DNA of 64,000 nucleotides from Cytobacillus oceanisediminis 2691 (lineage in GTDB: Bacteria > Bacillota > Bacilli > Bacillales > Cytobacillaceae): positions 62,001 to 126,000 of the forward strand of contig NZ_VEEP01000012.1 of NCBI RefSeq assembly GCF_007678455.1, in the 5' to 3' direction. Position 1 is the first letter of the stretch; every line of letters starts with the position of its first letter. Position numbers and translations under genes: made by a program. Below the pieces are notes generated by a model. The model saw only the letters and a program-made list of their open reading frames with translations, was not told the DNA's origin and ran no database searches. Shown piece by piece: positions 34,682 to 43,425 of the stretch.

Positions 34682-34820
34682 TTTGCAGTAAGAAAAACAG
34701 ATACTTTTACGGGATAGCCGGGTAGAGTAGAAACAGATACTGGTTTTGCTATTCTAACAGTCTATACTTTTTAAAAAAGTTCAATGCTGATGTTTACTGT
34801 GAGGAAGTAATGAATGATGG

Positions 34821-34855
34821 AAGCGGCAGTTCGGATGAACTGCCGCTTTTTCGTT
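34821..34855 (+). terminator. Rho-independent terminator
   Basis: AAGCGGCAGTTC, loop GGAT, GAACTGCCGCTTTTT. It ends the 22307-34681 operon and lies inside the longer open frame of the next gene, which rules out the upstream start there. Confidence 0.93.
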
Positions 34856-34926
34856 GCTTTCATGTTTTCCGAAGACATACAATAAGAAATAAGAGTTCAC
34901 CAACGATTCCTAAAAGGAGTGGTAGC

Positions 34927-35730
34927 ATGAATAATAGCATCGGAATTGACGCGGGAGGATCACTTCTCAAAATTGCATATGAAGAAAATGGGAGATTGCA
35001 TTTTCGAAAACAGCCTAATTCAGAAATGGATGGAGCATTACAGTGGCTGAAAATCATTTCATTAAATAAGACAATTTATCTGACAGGCGGAAAGGCAGGA
35101 ACTATTAAAGCCAATTACTTCCCGGAGGCAAAGGTAGTAGATGAATTTTCGGCTGTATGCGAAGGCAGCAGGTACCTGAAAATGAAGGAAGCCATGTCTG
35201 TCAGTGATCCTTACATACTGGTCAACATCGGGACAGGCACTTCCTGGTTTACCATTGACGGGGAACAGTATGAGCGGGTTCTTGGCAGTGGAATTGGCGG
35301 CGGTACTTTTATGGGACTAGGTAAAATGTTTACTGAAGCTGATGCTTTTTCCGATCTGGTAAGTTTGGCTGCTGAGGGGGACAAGGGGAATGTTGACCTG
35401 CTCGTGAAGGATATTTATCATCCGGAAAAACCCCCGATTCATGGTGAATTAACAGCAAGCAATTTCGCGAAGTCACAAGGGATTACTTCAAGTTCTCCAG
35501 CCGACAAAATGGCTTCCCTTAACAATATGATTGCAGAAACGTTGACTCTTCTCACTGTCCAGGCTGCTAGTCTTCACAACATAAAGCAGGCTGTCTTTAT
35601 CGGAAGTACTCTTGCAGGAAATCAACTCCTCCGGGAAAATCTGGAGACGTATTGTAAAATGTCTGGAATTGATCCGGTTTTTCTGGAACATGGTGAGTTC
35701 AGCGGGGCGATCGGGGCAATGCTCACATAG
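34927..35730 (+). CDS. coaW: Type II pantothenate kinase
   Basis: A 267-residue acetate/sugar kinase-fold protein with GIDAGGSLLKIAYE (phosphate 1), NIGTGTSWF and GSGIGGGTFMGLG (phosphate 2) as in the staphylococcal CoaW, of the same length. It phosphorylates pantothenate, the first step to coenzyme A. Type II enzymes are not inhibited by CoA, which could be useful next to a CoA-hungry pathway; that link is inferred. AAAGGAG precedes ATG 34927. It forms its own unit between two terminators. Confidence 0.92.
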   Translation: MNNSIGIDAGGSLLKIAYEENGRLHFRKQPNSEMDGALQWLKIISLNKTIYLTGGKAGTIKANYFPEAKVVDEFSAVCEGSRYLKMKEAMSVSDPYILVNIGTGTSWFTIDGEQYERVLGSGIGGGTFMGLGKMFTEADAFSDLVSLAAEGDKGNVDLLVKDIYHPEKPPIHGELTASNFAKSQGITSSSPADKMASLNNMIAETLTLLTVQAASLHNIKQAVFIGSTLAGNQLLRENLETYCKMSGIDPVFLEHGEFSGAIGAMLT

Positions 35731-35734
35731 TGAC

Positions 35735-35772
35735 AAAAGAGGAGAAGCCACTTTGGCTCCTCCTCTTTTGTT
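35735..35772. terminator. Bidirectional terminator
   Basis: CAAAAGAGGAG-a-AGCCA, short loop, TGGCT-c-CTCCTCTTTTG. It lies between coaW (+) and the flavin oxidoreductase gene (-), with A and T runs on both sides, and can serve both. Confidence 0.88.
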
Positions 35773-35777
35773 GAATT

Positions 35778-36800
35778 TTATCTGTTTCCTTTAAATACTT
35801 CAGAGACAATTTCAAAGGATTTCAATCTGGCTTTGTGATCAAAAATTTGTGCGTTGATGATCATTTCATCTGCCTGAGTTTCATCAAGGAATTCCTGAAG
35901 CTTGGTTTTAATGGTCTGCGGGCCGCCAACAATCGAGGAACCGATCCGGCTGTCCAGCAGCATTTTTTCATATTCGCTGACCTGGTTATTAAAATCTTTT
36001 ACAGGCGGCAGCAGGGGACTAGGGTTATTCCTGAAAAGATTCAGGAATTGCTGCTGCATAGACGTGGCCAGAAAATCTGCTTCCTCATCCGTTTCGGCCG
36101 CAATCACATTTACGCCAACCATTGCATATGGCTGGTCTAATACTTCAGATGGCTGAAAATTCCTCCGGTATAGCTTGAGAGCTCCTAAAGTATTTTCGGG
36201 AGAGAAGTGGCTTGCGAATGAAAAAGGCAAGCCGAGTTGTCCTGCAAGCTGCGCGCTATAGCCACTTGATCCCAACAGCCAGATTGGAATGTTCAATCCC
36301 TCACCTGGAATGGCACGGACACTTCGAAATTGTGAATCAAGTTCCGGGTTGAAGTATGCTCGAAGTTCATCCAATTGCTCAGGAAAGTCCTGGCCATCAC
36401 TGCGTCGTTCGCGCCTTAAAGCATAGGCTGTCACCTGGTCGGTTCCAGGCGCGCGTCCGAGTCCGAGGTCAATCCGGCCCGGGAAGAGAGATTCAAGGGT
36501 CCCGAATTGTTCAGCAATTACTAGCGGAGCATGGTTTGGCAGCATGATACCGCCGGAGCCAACCCTGATCGTGGATGTTCCTGCTGCCACATGTCCGATG
36601 ACCACCGAAGTCGCAGAACTGGCAATTCCAGGCATATTATGATGTTCTGCCAGCCAGTAGCGGCGATATCCCCACTGTTCCGCATGCCTGGCAAGATCAA
36701 GCGTATTTTGAAGTGAATCTGAAGCTGTGCCTCCTTGAATGATTGGAGCAAGATCAAGCACAGAAAATTTAATATCGTTTAAACGTTTGCCGTCCGTCAT
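35778..36800 (-). CDS. LLM-class flavin-dependent oxidoreductase (luciferase-like)
   Basis: A 340-residue member of the bacterial luciferase family, single-domain type. The signatures [31 protein letters not shown] and [11 protein letters not shown] are intact, and the FMN-binding TIM-barrel pattern continues to [11 protein letters not shown]. It probably oxidises an organic substrate with reduced FMN and oxygen; the reductase partner is not adjacent, though a flavin reductase-family gene lies at 59461. A paralogue is at 48739. AAAGGAAG precedes the ATG. Confidence 0.93.
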   Translation of the reverse strand: MTDGKRLNDIKFSVLDLAPIIQGGTASDSLQNTLDLARHAEQWGYRRYWLAEHHNMPGIASSATSVVIGHVAAGTSTIRVGSGGIMLPNHAPLVIAEQFGTLESLFPGRIDLGLGRAPGTDQVTAYALRRERRSDGQDFPEQLDELRAYFNPELDSQFRSVRAIPGEGLNIPIWLLGSSGYSAQLAGQLGLPFSFASHFSPENTLGALKLYRRNFQPSEVLDQPYAMVGVNVIAAETDEEADFLATSMQQQFLNLFRNNPSPLLPPVKDFNNQVSEYEKMLLDSRIGSSIVGGPQTIKTKLQEFLDETQADEMIINAQIFDHKARLKSFEIVSEVFKGNR

Positions 36801-36939
36801 AATTGCATCTTCCTTTATTGAATGATATTAACAGCCAGGAATAGCTTTTAACCATCCCCAGCGATTATACAATTCAATAGTAACAATTATCTTTCGGTAA
36901 TCAAAATAAAATGGTTTGAATCGACAGTTAGCCTGGCAG

Positions 36940-38259
36940 TTAATTAATGGAAGGCCGCTGGGTTACAAGGGAAGGATTTTCACTCCTGTGAGCGCTGCTG
37001 GATTCTCTAATGCTTGCTTCGATATTGACAAACTCCGGGTATCCGTAATTACCATGTTCACTGATGTCCAGTCCAATATTTTCTTCCTCTTCTGTAACTC
37101 GCAAGCCATTCATCGCGGTTTTCATTCCCAATAAAATGAGATAGGAAACAATGAAAGCAAAAGCACCCGAAACCAAAACCCCCAGTGCCTGCACACCCAG
37201 CTGGTCAAAACCTCCGCCATAAAATAAACCGGGTTTTCCGACGGTCGCCAATTCTGGAGTTGCGAAGAATCCAGTCGATAAGGTACCCCAAACTCCTGCT
37301 GCCCCGTGAACGGATAAAGCAAATATAGGGTCATCGATTTTTTTGCTTTCAAAAAACCTGATGCTGTAGAAGACGAGAATTCCGGCAACCAATCCAATCA
37401 CAACTGCTGCCCAGGTATCAACAAAGGCACAGGAAGCGGTGATTGCGACAAGGCCGGCAAGTGTTCCATTCAGCATCATCGGGATATCAGCCTTTCCCAT
37501 TACGATCCACGAAATAGCAAGTGCAGCAATGGTACCAGCCGCGGCTGCAAGATTAGTGTTCAGTGCCACGAATCCGAAAAATGCACCATCTACCGAAACC
37601 GTGCTGCCTGCATTGAAACCAAACCAGCCCACCCAAAGGAAGAGTACACTCAAGGCGGTGAATACGAGGTTATGGCCTTCAATTTTATTGGCCGAACCAT
37701 CTTGATTATATTTGCCTATACGAGGTTTCAGCAGGAGTGTAGCTGCCAGTGCGGCCATAGCACCTGTCAGGTGAACGACTGTCGAACCGGCAAAATCCTG
37801 TTTCCCATGCTCCGCAAGCCAGCCGCCACCCCAAATCCAGTGTGCAATAAACGGATAAACCAGGACGGAAAATAAAAGTGCGAAAACAACATATACAGAT
37901 AATTTCGCTCTTTCAGCAAACCCGCCAAAAGCAATCGTGATCGAAATGCCTGCGAAAGCCAGTTGAAATAGGAAGAAGACGGATCCTGAAAGGCCAAGCC
38001 CTTCAACATCATAGCCTGAATAAAAGAAATCCGAGAATCCTAAAATCGAATTTCCTTCACCGAAAATCAATCCATATCCTACAGCCCAGAAAACAATGGA
38101 GGAGATGCCGAATGTTAAAATCGTTTTACCTGCGATATGTCCAGCATTTTTCATCCTTGTTGAACCTGTTTCAAGTAAAATGAAACCCCCAATCATCAAA
38201 ATAACCAATACTGCAGAAATCATGACCCATAAACTATTCAATAAAAAAACAGTATCCAT
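36940..38259 (-). CDS. amt: Ammonium transporter
   Basis: A 439-residue AmtB/NrgA-type channel with eleven or so membrane segments. The twin-His pore residues are in STVVHLTGAMAAL and ALSVHGAAGVWGTL, with Asp in DFAGS beside the first. The C-terminal cytoplasmic tail contains the usual GLDISEHGNYGYPEF followed by about 24 extra polar residues. It conducts ammonium under nitrogen limitation. A perfect TnrA/GlnR box lies 69 bases upstream of its start and the tnrA gene is next to it. No PII gene (glnK/nrgB) accompanies it in this window. Confidence 0.95.
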   Translation of the reverse strand: MDTVFLLNSLWVMISAVLVILMIGGFILLETGSTRMKNAGHIAGKTILTFGISSIVFWAVGYGLIFGEGNSILGFSDFFYSGYDVEGLGLSGSVFFLFQLAFAGISITIAFGGFAERAKLSVYVVFALLFSVLVYPFIAHWIWGGGWLAEHGKQDFAGSTVVHLTGAMAALAATLLLKPRIGKYNQDGSANKIEGHNLVFTALSVLFLWVGWFGFNAGSTVSVDGAFFGFVALNTNLAAAAGTIAALAISWIVMGKADIPMMLNGTLAGLVAITASCAFVDTWAAVVIGLVAGILVFYSIRFFESKKIDDPIFALSVHGAAGVWGTLSTGFFATPELATVGKPGLFYGGGFDQLGVQALGVLVSGAFAFIVSYLILLGMKTAMNGLRVTEEEENIGLDISEHGNYGYPEFVNIEASIRESSSAHRSENPSLVTQRPSIN

Positions 38260-38327
38260 TTGCTCAACTCCCTTAATAGTGATGTTTTATGTATTTTGTC
38301 ATTTAATTCAGAATGAAACCACGTTTA

Positions 38328-38344
38328 TGTCAGGTAACCTCACA
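38328..38344. promoter_or_regulatory. TnrA/GlnR box upstream of amt
   Basis: TGTCAGGTAACCTCACA matches the TGTNA-N7-TNACA consensus exactly. It is between the tnrA terminator and amt, at an activator-like distance from the amt start, consistent with TnrA activation of ammonium uptake in low nitrogen. Confidence 0.88.
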
Positions 38345-38356
38345 TGGTTTTTGAGA

Positions 38357-38383
38357 CAAAAAAAAACCTTCTTTTACGAAGGT
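38357..38383 (-). terminator. Terminator of tnrA
   Basis: On the minus strand ACCTTC, loop, GAAGGT followed by a run of about nine T. It directly follows the tnrA stop. Confidence 0.88.
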
Positions 38384-38385
38384 CA

Positions 38386-38721
38386 TCATTTTTTTCGTAT
38401 ACCAAATCGGGCATTTATTTGTCCCTGGATCATTTTCTTATGTTCTTCTGCTTCATTTCGTTTCTTTTGCTTCACCATTTCCTGCCTGATTTCATACGTC
38501 TGTACGCCGTCTTCAATTTTATTGGCTATCTCTACCAATAATTCTACATCTGAAAACGAATATCTTCTGCTCCCGCCTGGAGTTCGATCAGGGAAAACTA
38601 ATTTTCTTTCTTCATAATATCTTATTTGCCGTTCTGAAAGTCCAGTTAGTTCACTAACAATCCCGATTGTAATGACTTTTTTGTCTTTATAGGAGGAATC
38701 GGCAGCCAGGAGGATCACCAC
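38386..38721 (-). CDS. tnrA: MerR-family nitrogen regulator TnrA
   Basis: A 111-residue protein nearly matching Bacillus Tnr[32 protein letters not shown] winged-helix, [24 protein letters not shown], and the C-terminal [13 protein letters not shown] tail that in Bacillus contacts feedback-inhibited glutamine synthetase. It activates nitrogen-scavenging genes when glutamine is low. The start is GTG 38721, since no ATG lies before the conserved region. It is next to amt, with TnrA boxes before both genes, implying autoregulation. Confidence 0.95.
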   Translation of the reverse strand: MVILLAADSSYKDKKVITIGIVSELTGLSERQIRYYEERKLVFPDRTPGGSRRYSFSDVELLVEIANKIEDGVQTYEIRQEMVKQKKRNEAEEHKKMIQGQINARFGIRKK

Positions 38722-38733
38722 ACTTCTTTTTTA

Positions 38734-38750
38734 TGTTATATTTTCTCACA
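38734..38750. promoter_or_regulatory. TnrA box upstream of tnrA
   Basis: TGTTATATTTTCTCACA fits TGTNA-N7-TNACA on all conserved positions. It is 13 bases before the tnrA start, so it suggests autoregulation; this is closer than usual for activation and might instead repress. Confidence 0.8.
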
Positions 38751-38784
38751 TGATTTGATGTTTTGTAAATAAAAACTCGAAGAA

Positions 38785-38931
38785 CTAACGCCCAGTTGTT
38801 AAATTTTTCAGTTCTGTCAGTGTTAATTTCTTTAATTCATTTTCAGTATCATTCGAAAGCCCTGTTTTAATCAAATGCTGGATATAATGGTCTTTCAGTT
38901 TATCAACAGCTGTCCGTAAATGTAATGACAC
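38785..38931 (-). CDS. Small FbpA-like basic protein
   Basis: A 48-residue open frame starting at GTG 38931 after a GGGGG site. It contains AVDKLKDHYIQHLIKTGL and the C-terminal KLTLTELKNL, which fit the Fur-regulated basic protein A family (AVE..K..LI..LI..G and LTLSELE). FbpA proteins in Bacillus are small, iron-limitation-linked helpers. No convincing Fur box was found upstream. It follows the 47-residue gene by 12 bases. Recognition rests on a short motif, so confidence is moderate. Confidence 0.6.
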   Translation of the reverse strand: MSLHLRTAVDKLKDHYIQHLIKTGLSNDTENELKKLTLTELKNLTTGR

Positions 38932-38943
38932 AGAGAAACCCCC

Positions 38944-39087
38944 TTAAAAATAGTCATTTTGAACTTCACGCAGGATTTCTAAAGCCCGCATGCCTTCTTT
39001 TTTCAAAAGCTGCTCATACAGTTCATCGCGAAAAAGATCAACCATGACAATCAATTGCGCCAAACCCATTTCCTTCTGTCCGTCCAT
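38944..39087 (-). CDS. Small protein of unknown function (47 aa)
   Basis: A 47-residue frame starting at ATG 39087 with a GAGGAG site seven bases upstream. The sequence is amphipathic and helical (MDGQKEMGLAQLIVMVDLF..., then DELYEQLLKKEG...). I do not recognise a family. It is the first gene of a two-gene unit with the FbpA-like protein. The good ribosome site and tight spacing support that it is real. Confidence 0.55.
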   Translation of the reverse strand: MDGQKEMGLAQLIVMVDLFRDELYEQLLKKEGMRALEILREVQNDYF

Positions 39088-39255
39088 AGAAATCTCCTCA
39101 TTTCTTTTAATTAATTTGATTCATCTTAACGAATAACTTTTGTGCAGTCATTAAGTTCGGAAGGATATCTGACAGGGATTTTAACGGCATAAGTAATGAA
39201 TTGCGTGCGAACCGGAAAACCTATAATGATGATTTGTCCATAAGGAGGAGTAGTG

Positions 39256-40122
39256 ATGGAACAGAATACGCAGCCAAATAATAGAGGGTATATCATTAAT
39301 GAATATGATGTACTTAAGAAAGTCATTCTTTGCCAGCCACAATATATGACCATCCGCGATGTCATAAATGAAACCCAAAAACATTTTAAGGATGAAGGCA
39401 TACATATCGAAGTTGCCTTGGAGCAGCATCATGAATTTGTGAATACATTAAAGAATTACGGCGTAGAGGTCATCCTGCTCCCGTACCATAAAAAATTCCC
39501 GGAGCAAGTCTTCACAAGGGACATCGGATTTACACTTGGTGAAACTATTTTTGTAGCAGATATGGCCAGCGACGTCCGAAAGGGTGAGGAGGATGTCTTG
39601 AAACAGTGGCTAGAGGATGAAGAGATCTCCTATTATAATCTCCTGGGTGATCAGATCGAAGGTGGCGATGTAGTCATTGACCAGGACACCGTATATGTGG
39701 GCTTGAGCAATCGGACCAACCAGCAGGCGGCGGATCACCTTAAGGGATTGCTCCCGAACTTAAACGTGCGAGCTATTTCCTTCAAAGCTGAGTACCTTCA
39801 TCTTGATTGTGTTTTCAACGTCGTCTCACCTGAAGTAGCATTGATTTATCGCCCAGCATTGACAGACGAAGACATTGAACTATTCAGCTCCCGTTATGAC
39901 CTGATTGATGTCAGCGAAGAGGAACAATTTACACTTGGGACCAATGTCCTGAGCATTGGAAACAAACGGATCCTCAGTCTGCCTGTGAATAAAGGCGTGA
40001 ATGAGCAACTCAGGGGTAAAGGATTCGAAATAATCGAAGTCGATATTACTGAGATTATTAAATCCGGAGGCTCATTTCGCTGCTGCTCATTGCCCATTTT
40101 ACGTGAGAGGAATGTACATTAG
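39256..40122 (+). CDS. Arginine deiminase/DDAH-like amidinotransferase-fold hydrolase
   Basis: A 288-residue protein of the dimethylargininase/amidinotransferase superfamily, similar in build to Bacillus YkgA. Visible marks are FTRDIGFTLGE (substrate Asp), EGGDVVIDQDTVYVGLSNRTN, HLDCVFNVVS (catalytic His) and GGSFRCCSLP, with the nucleophilic Cys near the C terminus. It probably hydrolyses a guanidino-compound such as methylated arginine or arginine. ATG 39256 has AAGGAGGAG before it; the GTG at 39253 is too close. Exact substrate unknown. Confidence 0.87.
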   Translation: MEQNTQPNNRGYIINEYDVLKKVILCQPQYMTIRDVINETQKHFKDEGIHIEVALEQHHEFVNTLKNYGVEVILLPYHKKFPEQVFTRDIGFTLGETIFVADMASDVRKGEEDVLKQWLEDEEISYYNLLGDQIEGGDVVIDQDTVYVGLSNRTNQQAADHLKGLLPNLNVRAISFKAEYLHLDCVFNVVSPEVALIYRPALTDEDIELFSSRYDLIDVSEEEQFTLGTNVLSIGNKRILSLPVNKGVNEQLRGKGFEIIEVDITEIIKSGGSFRCCSLPILRERNVH

Positions 40123-40206
40123 TATTAATCCCCTAAGTTATGTTATGAGAAAATCACTCTGAAGCAGGTGGCAATCGTCATTTGCTTTTTTCATTTAAAA
40201 AAGGTA

Positions 40207-40672
40207 ACTTCGGACAGCTTTGGGGATTGCATGCGAAAGTTGTTCGAACTCAGACTACTTCGGACAACTTTTGTGGTCGCAGGTGAAAAGCTGTCCGAAC
40301 CTGAAGCTACTTCGGACAGCTTTCGTCGTCGCAGGGGAAAAGCTAGCCGAACTCGAGGCTACTTTGGACAGCTTTCGTGGTCACAGGTGAAAAGCTGTCC
40401 AAACTCCGGGCTACTTCGGACAACTTTTGTGGTCGCAGGTGAAAAGCTGTCCGAACTCGGAGCTACTTAGGACAACTTTGGTGCTCGCAAACCAAAAGCT
40501 GTCCGAACCGGGAACTACTTCGGACAGCTTTCGTCGTCGCCGGGGAAAAGCTGTCCGAACTCGGGGCTACTTCGGCCAGCTTTCATGCACGAAGATGAAA
40601 AGTTGTCCGAACTAAAGGTAACTTAAGATAACTATTATACCCGCAGATAAAAAGTTGACTAAATCGAACAAC
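40207..40672. repeat. Tandem array of 52-bp hairpin units, nine copies
   Basis: Units beginning ACTTCGGACAG recur at 40207, 40257, 40309, 40361, 40413, 40465, 40517, 40569 and 40621; all steps are 52 bases except the first, which is 50. Each unit contains a 13-bp inverted repeat, TTCGGACAGCTTT against AAAGCTGTCCGAA, around a 15-base loop, then an 8-base variable stretch. The last copy is decayed. Apparent open frames through it are by-products of the repeat, whose period is not a multiple of three. It lies between the DDAH-like and AGCS symporter genes; sequence unrelated to the array at 10199. Nothing else was recognised in 40123-40206 or, besides the promoter, in 40673-40856. Confidence 0.97.
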
Positions 40673-40787
40673 TGTCCAACCCAACTTGCTCCATATTTTT
40701 GTTTTTGTGATAACTACTGCAAACGCTGTCAAATACTGTATTTATAACAGACCAAAAAATAGTTTGCTGTTAAACATCAGTTTTTGA

Positions 40788-40816
40788 TTGTCCTTTGTGC
40801 CCAATTATCTTATAAT
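40788..40816 (+). promoter_or_regulatory. Likely sigma-A promoter of the symporter gene
   Basis: TTGTCC (40788-40793) and TATAAT (40811-40816) are separated by 17 bases, 41 bases before the start codon. The -10 is perfect; the -35 is partial. Confidence 0.65.
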
Positions 40817-40856
40817 TCAAAATAGAAAGAAATCAAACAAGTAAAGGGGGATTCAT

Positions 40857-42317
40857 TTGGAAGCTTTTGTTTCTTGGCTCAATGGGATTTTGTGGAGCAA
40901 CCCGGTCATTTATATCATTTTGGGAATTGGCCTGGTGTTCTCCATCCTGACACGTTTTTTACAAGTAAGACTCTTGAAGGACATGGTTACACTTATGTTC
41001 AAAGGGAGAAGTTCCGATGCGGGCGTTTCATCTTTTCAGGCCTTATCTATCGCTTTATCCGGCCGTGTAGGAACTGGTAACATCGCTGGTACTGCTACTG
41101 CAATTGCAATGGGTGGACCTGGTGCGGTTTTCTGGATGTGGACAATTGCGTTTATCGGGGCGAGCAGCGCTTTTGTTGAATCTACATTAGCCCAGATTTA
41201 TAAGGTTAAGCAAGATGGTCTTTATCGAGGCGGTCCTGCTTATTACATCGAGAAAGGTCTTGGCATCAAATGGTTTGCGATTGTGTTTTCTGTTGCGGCC
41301 TTGCTTGCAATGGCTCTTTTAATGCCAGGAATTCAGTCAAACTCGATTGCTCTTGGACTTGAGAATGCTTTTGGTGTCAGCAAATCAGTTTCTGGTTTAG
41401 TTATCATCGCTCTTTTGGGTTTTATCATTTTTGGCGGCGTTAAAAGGATCGCTACGGTGGCCCAATATACTGTTCCATTTATGGCGATCGGGTACATTCT
41501 TGTAGCTCTTGTCATTATTGGAATGAATATAACTGAAGTTCCTGCTGTTTTCGCTTTGATTTTCAAGAGTGCTTTCGGTGCTGACTCCATTTTTGGCGGT
41601 ATTTTGGGCAGCGCGATTGCCTGGGGTGTAAAACGGGGTATTTATTCCAATGAAGCTGGACAGGGTACAGGTCCTCACGCAGCTGCTGCAGCTGAGGTTT
41701 CCCACCCGGCAAAACAGGGTCTTGTCCAGGCATTTTCAGTTTACATCGATACCTTATTTGTTTGTTCAGCTACAGCCTTTATGATCCTGTTCACAGGAAT
41801 GTTCAACACTGTTGGCGCTGACGGTTCATTCATCGTCGAAAACTTGAAAGGTGTAGAGTCAGGGCCAGGATATACACAGGCTGCTGTTGATGCTGTTCTA
41901 CCTGGATTCGGTGCAGAATTTGTTGCTGTAGCGCTATTCTTCTTCGCTTTCACAACAATCATGGCCTATTATTATATGGCTGAAACAAACATCGCTTATC
42001 TTCTCAGAGGAAGAAATGGCAAGGTTCCGATGTTTGTCCTTAAAGTCGTCATCCTTGGAGCAACTTTCTACGGTGCCGTTAAAGAAGCGTCACTTGCATG
42101 GGCGCTTGGAGATGCTGGTCTCGGATTGATGGTATGGCTCAACCTGATTGCCATCGTCCTGCTTGCGAAGCCGGCACTGATTGCTTTGAAGGACTATGAG
42201 GAACAGAAAAAGCAAGGGCTTGATCCGGTCTTCAATTCCAAAAAGCTCGGTATCAAGAATGCAGAGTATTGGGAAGAAGAATATTCCTTCAACCATGAAA
42301 AAGAAAAAGTATCATAA
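40857..42317 (+). CDS. Alanine/glycine:cation symporter (AGCS family)
   Basis: A 486-residue sodium:amino acid symporter with about eleven membrane segments. Family signatures are SIALSGRVGTGNIAGTATAIAMGGPGAVFWMW and GVKRGIYSNEAGQGTGPHAAAAAEVSHP. It imports alanine or glycine with sodium. The start is TTG 40857 with AAAGGGGGA seven bases ahead. It follows the second 52-bp array and is closed by a strong terminator. The hydrophilic C-terminal tail of 50 residues is unremarkable. Confidence 0.95.
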   Translation: MEAFVSWLNGILWSNPVIYIILGIGLVFSILTRFLQVRLLKDMVTLMFKGRSSDAGVSSFQALSIALSGRVGTGNIAGTATAIAMGGPGAVFWMWTIAFIGASSAFVESTLAQIYKVKQDGLYRGGPAYYIEKGLGIKWFAIVFSVAALLAMALLMPGIQSNSIALGLENAFGVSKSVSGLVIIALLGFIIFGGVKRIATVAQYTVPFMAIGYILVALVIIGMNITEVPAVFALIFKSAFGADSIFGGILGSAIAWGVKRGIYSNEAGQGTGPHAAAAAEVSHPAKQGLVQAFSVYIDTLFVCSATAFMILFTGMFNTVGADGSFIVENLKGVESGPGYTQAAVDAVLPGFGAEFVAVALFFFAFTTIMAYYYMAETNIAYLLRGRNGKVPMFVLKVVILGATFYGAVKEASLAWALGDAGLGLMVWLNLIAIVLLAKPALIALKDYEEQKKQGLDPVFNSKKLGIKNAEYWEEEYSFNHEKEKVS

Positions 42318-42330
42318 GACTGATTTTGTG

Positions 42331-42363
42331 AAGAGCTGCCTGATCAATGGCAGCTCTTCTTTC
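42331..42363 (+). terminator. Rho-independent terminator
   Basis: AAGAGCTGCC, eight-base loop, GGCAGCTCTT then CTTTC. Ends the symporter transcript. Confidence 0.88.
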
Positions 42364-42439
42364 AGTCTATCCGGTTTATTCATATTGTTTTGGTGGAATG
42401 GGAAGGATGATAGTATCAAGGATGTAGCGGGTGACTATC

Positions 42440-43354
42440 ATGAAATTGTTATGCATTGACGGTGGCGGTATTAGAGGTGTATTCCCGATTGCCATCCTGA
42501 AGGCTATTGAAGAAGAATTCGGCAAGCCTGTTGGCCAGCTGTTTGATGTGATCTCGGGCACCAGCACAGGGGCCATCATTGCCGCTTCAGTTGCTTTGAA
42601 TACATCAATGGGAGAGTTGATGGAAAGGTACGAGATTTATGGGGAAAAGATTTTCGTCAAAAAATCAAAGGTAGGCCTTTTTAAAAGTGTATACAGTGAC
42701 CGTTATTTAAGGAGGCTGTTGAAGCATGCCTTCAAAGACCTTACCCTTGGAGAAATCCAAAAGCCTTTGTTGATTCCTGCTGTTGATATCACCCATGGAA
42801 AACCCTATGTCCATCGAACAGACTTTGGTTATTCATCGGAAAATGAACTTTCAATCAAGCTATGGGATGCTGTTCTTTCATCTTGTTCGGCGCCTATCTA
42901 TTTTCCTCCAAACAATGTTAACAATCAATACTTATCGATTGATGGGGGATTGTGGGCAAATAATCCATCATTGGTTTGTGTGACTGAGGCATTACATCAT
43001 TTTAAAATCGATCTGGAGGAAATACATATCCTCTCGATCGGGACAGGCCAGCAGAACATCGACTTTACGATGGAGGAGAATAAATACTGGGGAATCCGTC
43101 AGTGGCTGCCATTCCAGTTTCCATCCTTTAAGGTAACACCTAAGCTCTTGGATCTGGCAATGGACTTATCCTCTGAATCCGTTTCCTATCACTGCAGGCT
43201 TTTGCTGCGTGACCATTATCTCCGCTTAAATACAGAGTTGTCTGAGGAAGTGCCTTTTGATGATTTTACTTATACGGAAAAATTAAAGGAACTGGGAAAG
43301 CAGGTATTTGAGTCAAACAAAGGGCAAATCACAGCCTTTCTTTTTGAGAATTAG
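42440..43354 (+). CDS. Patatin-like phospholipase
   Basis: A 304-residue lipid acyl hydrolase. DGGGIRG at residues 7-13 is the oxyanion hole, GTSTG holds the nucleophile Ser, and the catalytic Asp is in IDGGLWANNPS. No signal peptide or membrane segment, so it is cytoplasmic. ATG 42440 is preferred because GGGTGA lies just before it; the GTG at 42431 is part of that site. It probably releases fatty acids from membrane or storage lipids. Confidence 0.9.
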   Translation: MKLLCIDGGGIRGVFPIAILKAIEEEFGKPVGQLFDVISGTSTGAIIAASVALNTSMGELMERYEIYGEKIFVKKSKVGLFKSVYSDRYLRRLLKHAFKDLTLGEIQKPLLIPAVDITHGKPYVHRTDFGYSSENELSIKLWDAVLSSCSAPIYFPPNNVNNQYLSIDGGLWANNPSLVCVTEALHHFKIDLEEIHILSIGTGQQNIDFTMEENKYWGIRQWLPFQFPSFKVTPKLLDLAMDLSSESVSYHCRLLLRDHYLRLNTELSEEVPFDDFTYTEKLKELGKQVFESNKGQITAFLFEN

Positions 43355-43425
43355 ACCATTTGTTTTACAGAATGAGCCATCCTTCATTGGGTATACTATT
43401 TTTACAATTTAGAGGAGGAACCATA

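Noticed and set aside
34810-34926. N-terminal extension of coaW
   Set aside because: A strong terminator lies inside it and the ribosome site is at the ATG 34927.
40168-40615. Two open frames of 100 and 62 codons across the second array
   Set aside because: They arise because the repeat contains few stops; the period is not a multiple of three and there is no ribosome site.
40730-40760. TnrA box before the symporter gene
   Set aside because: TGTCA is present but the second half-site is not at the right distance.
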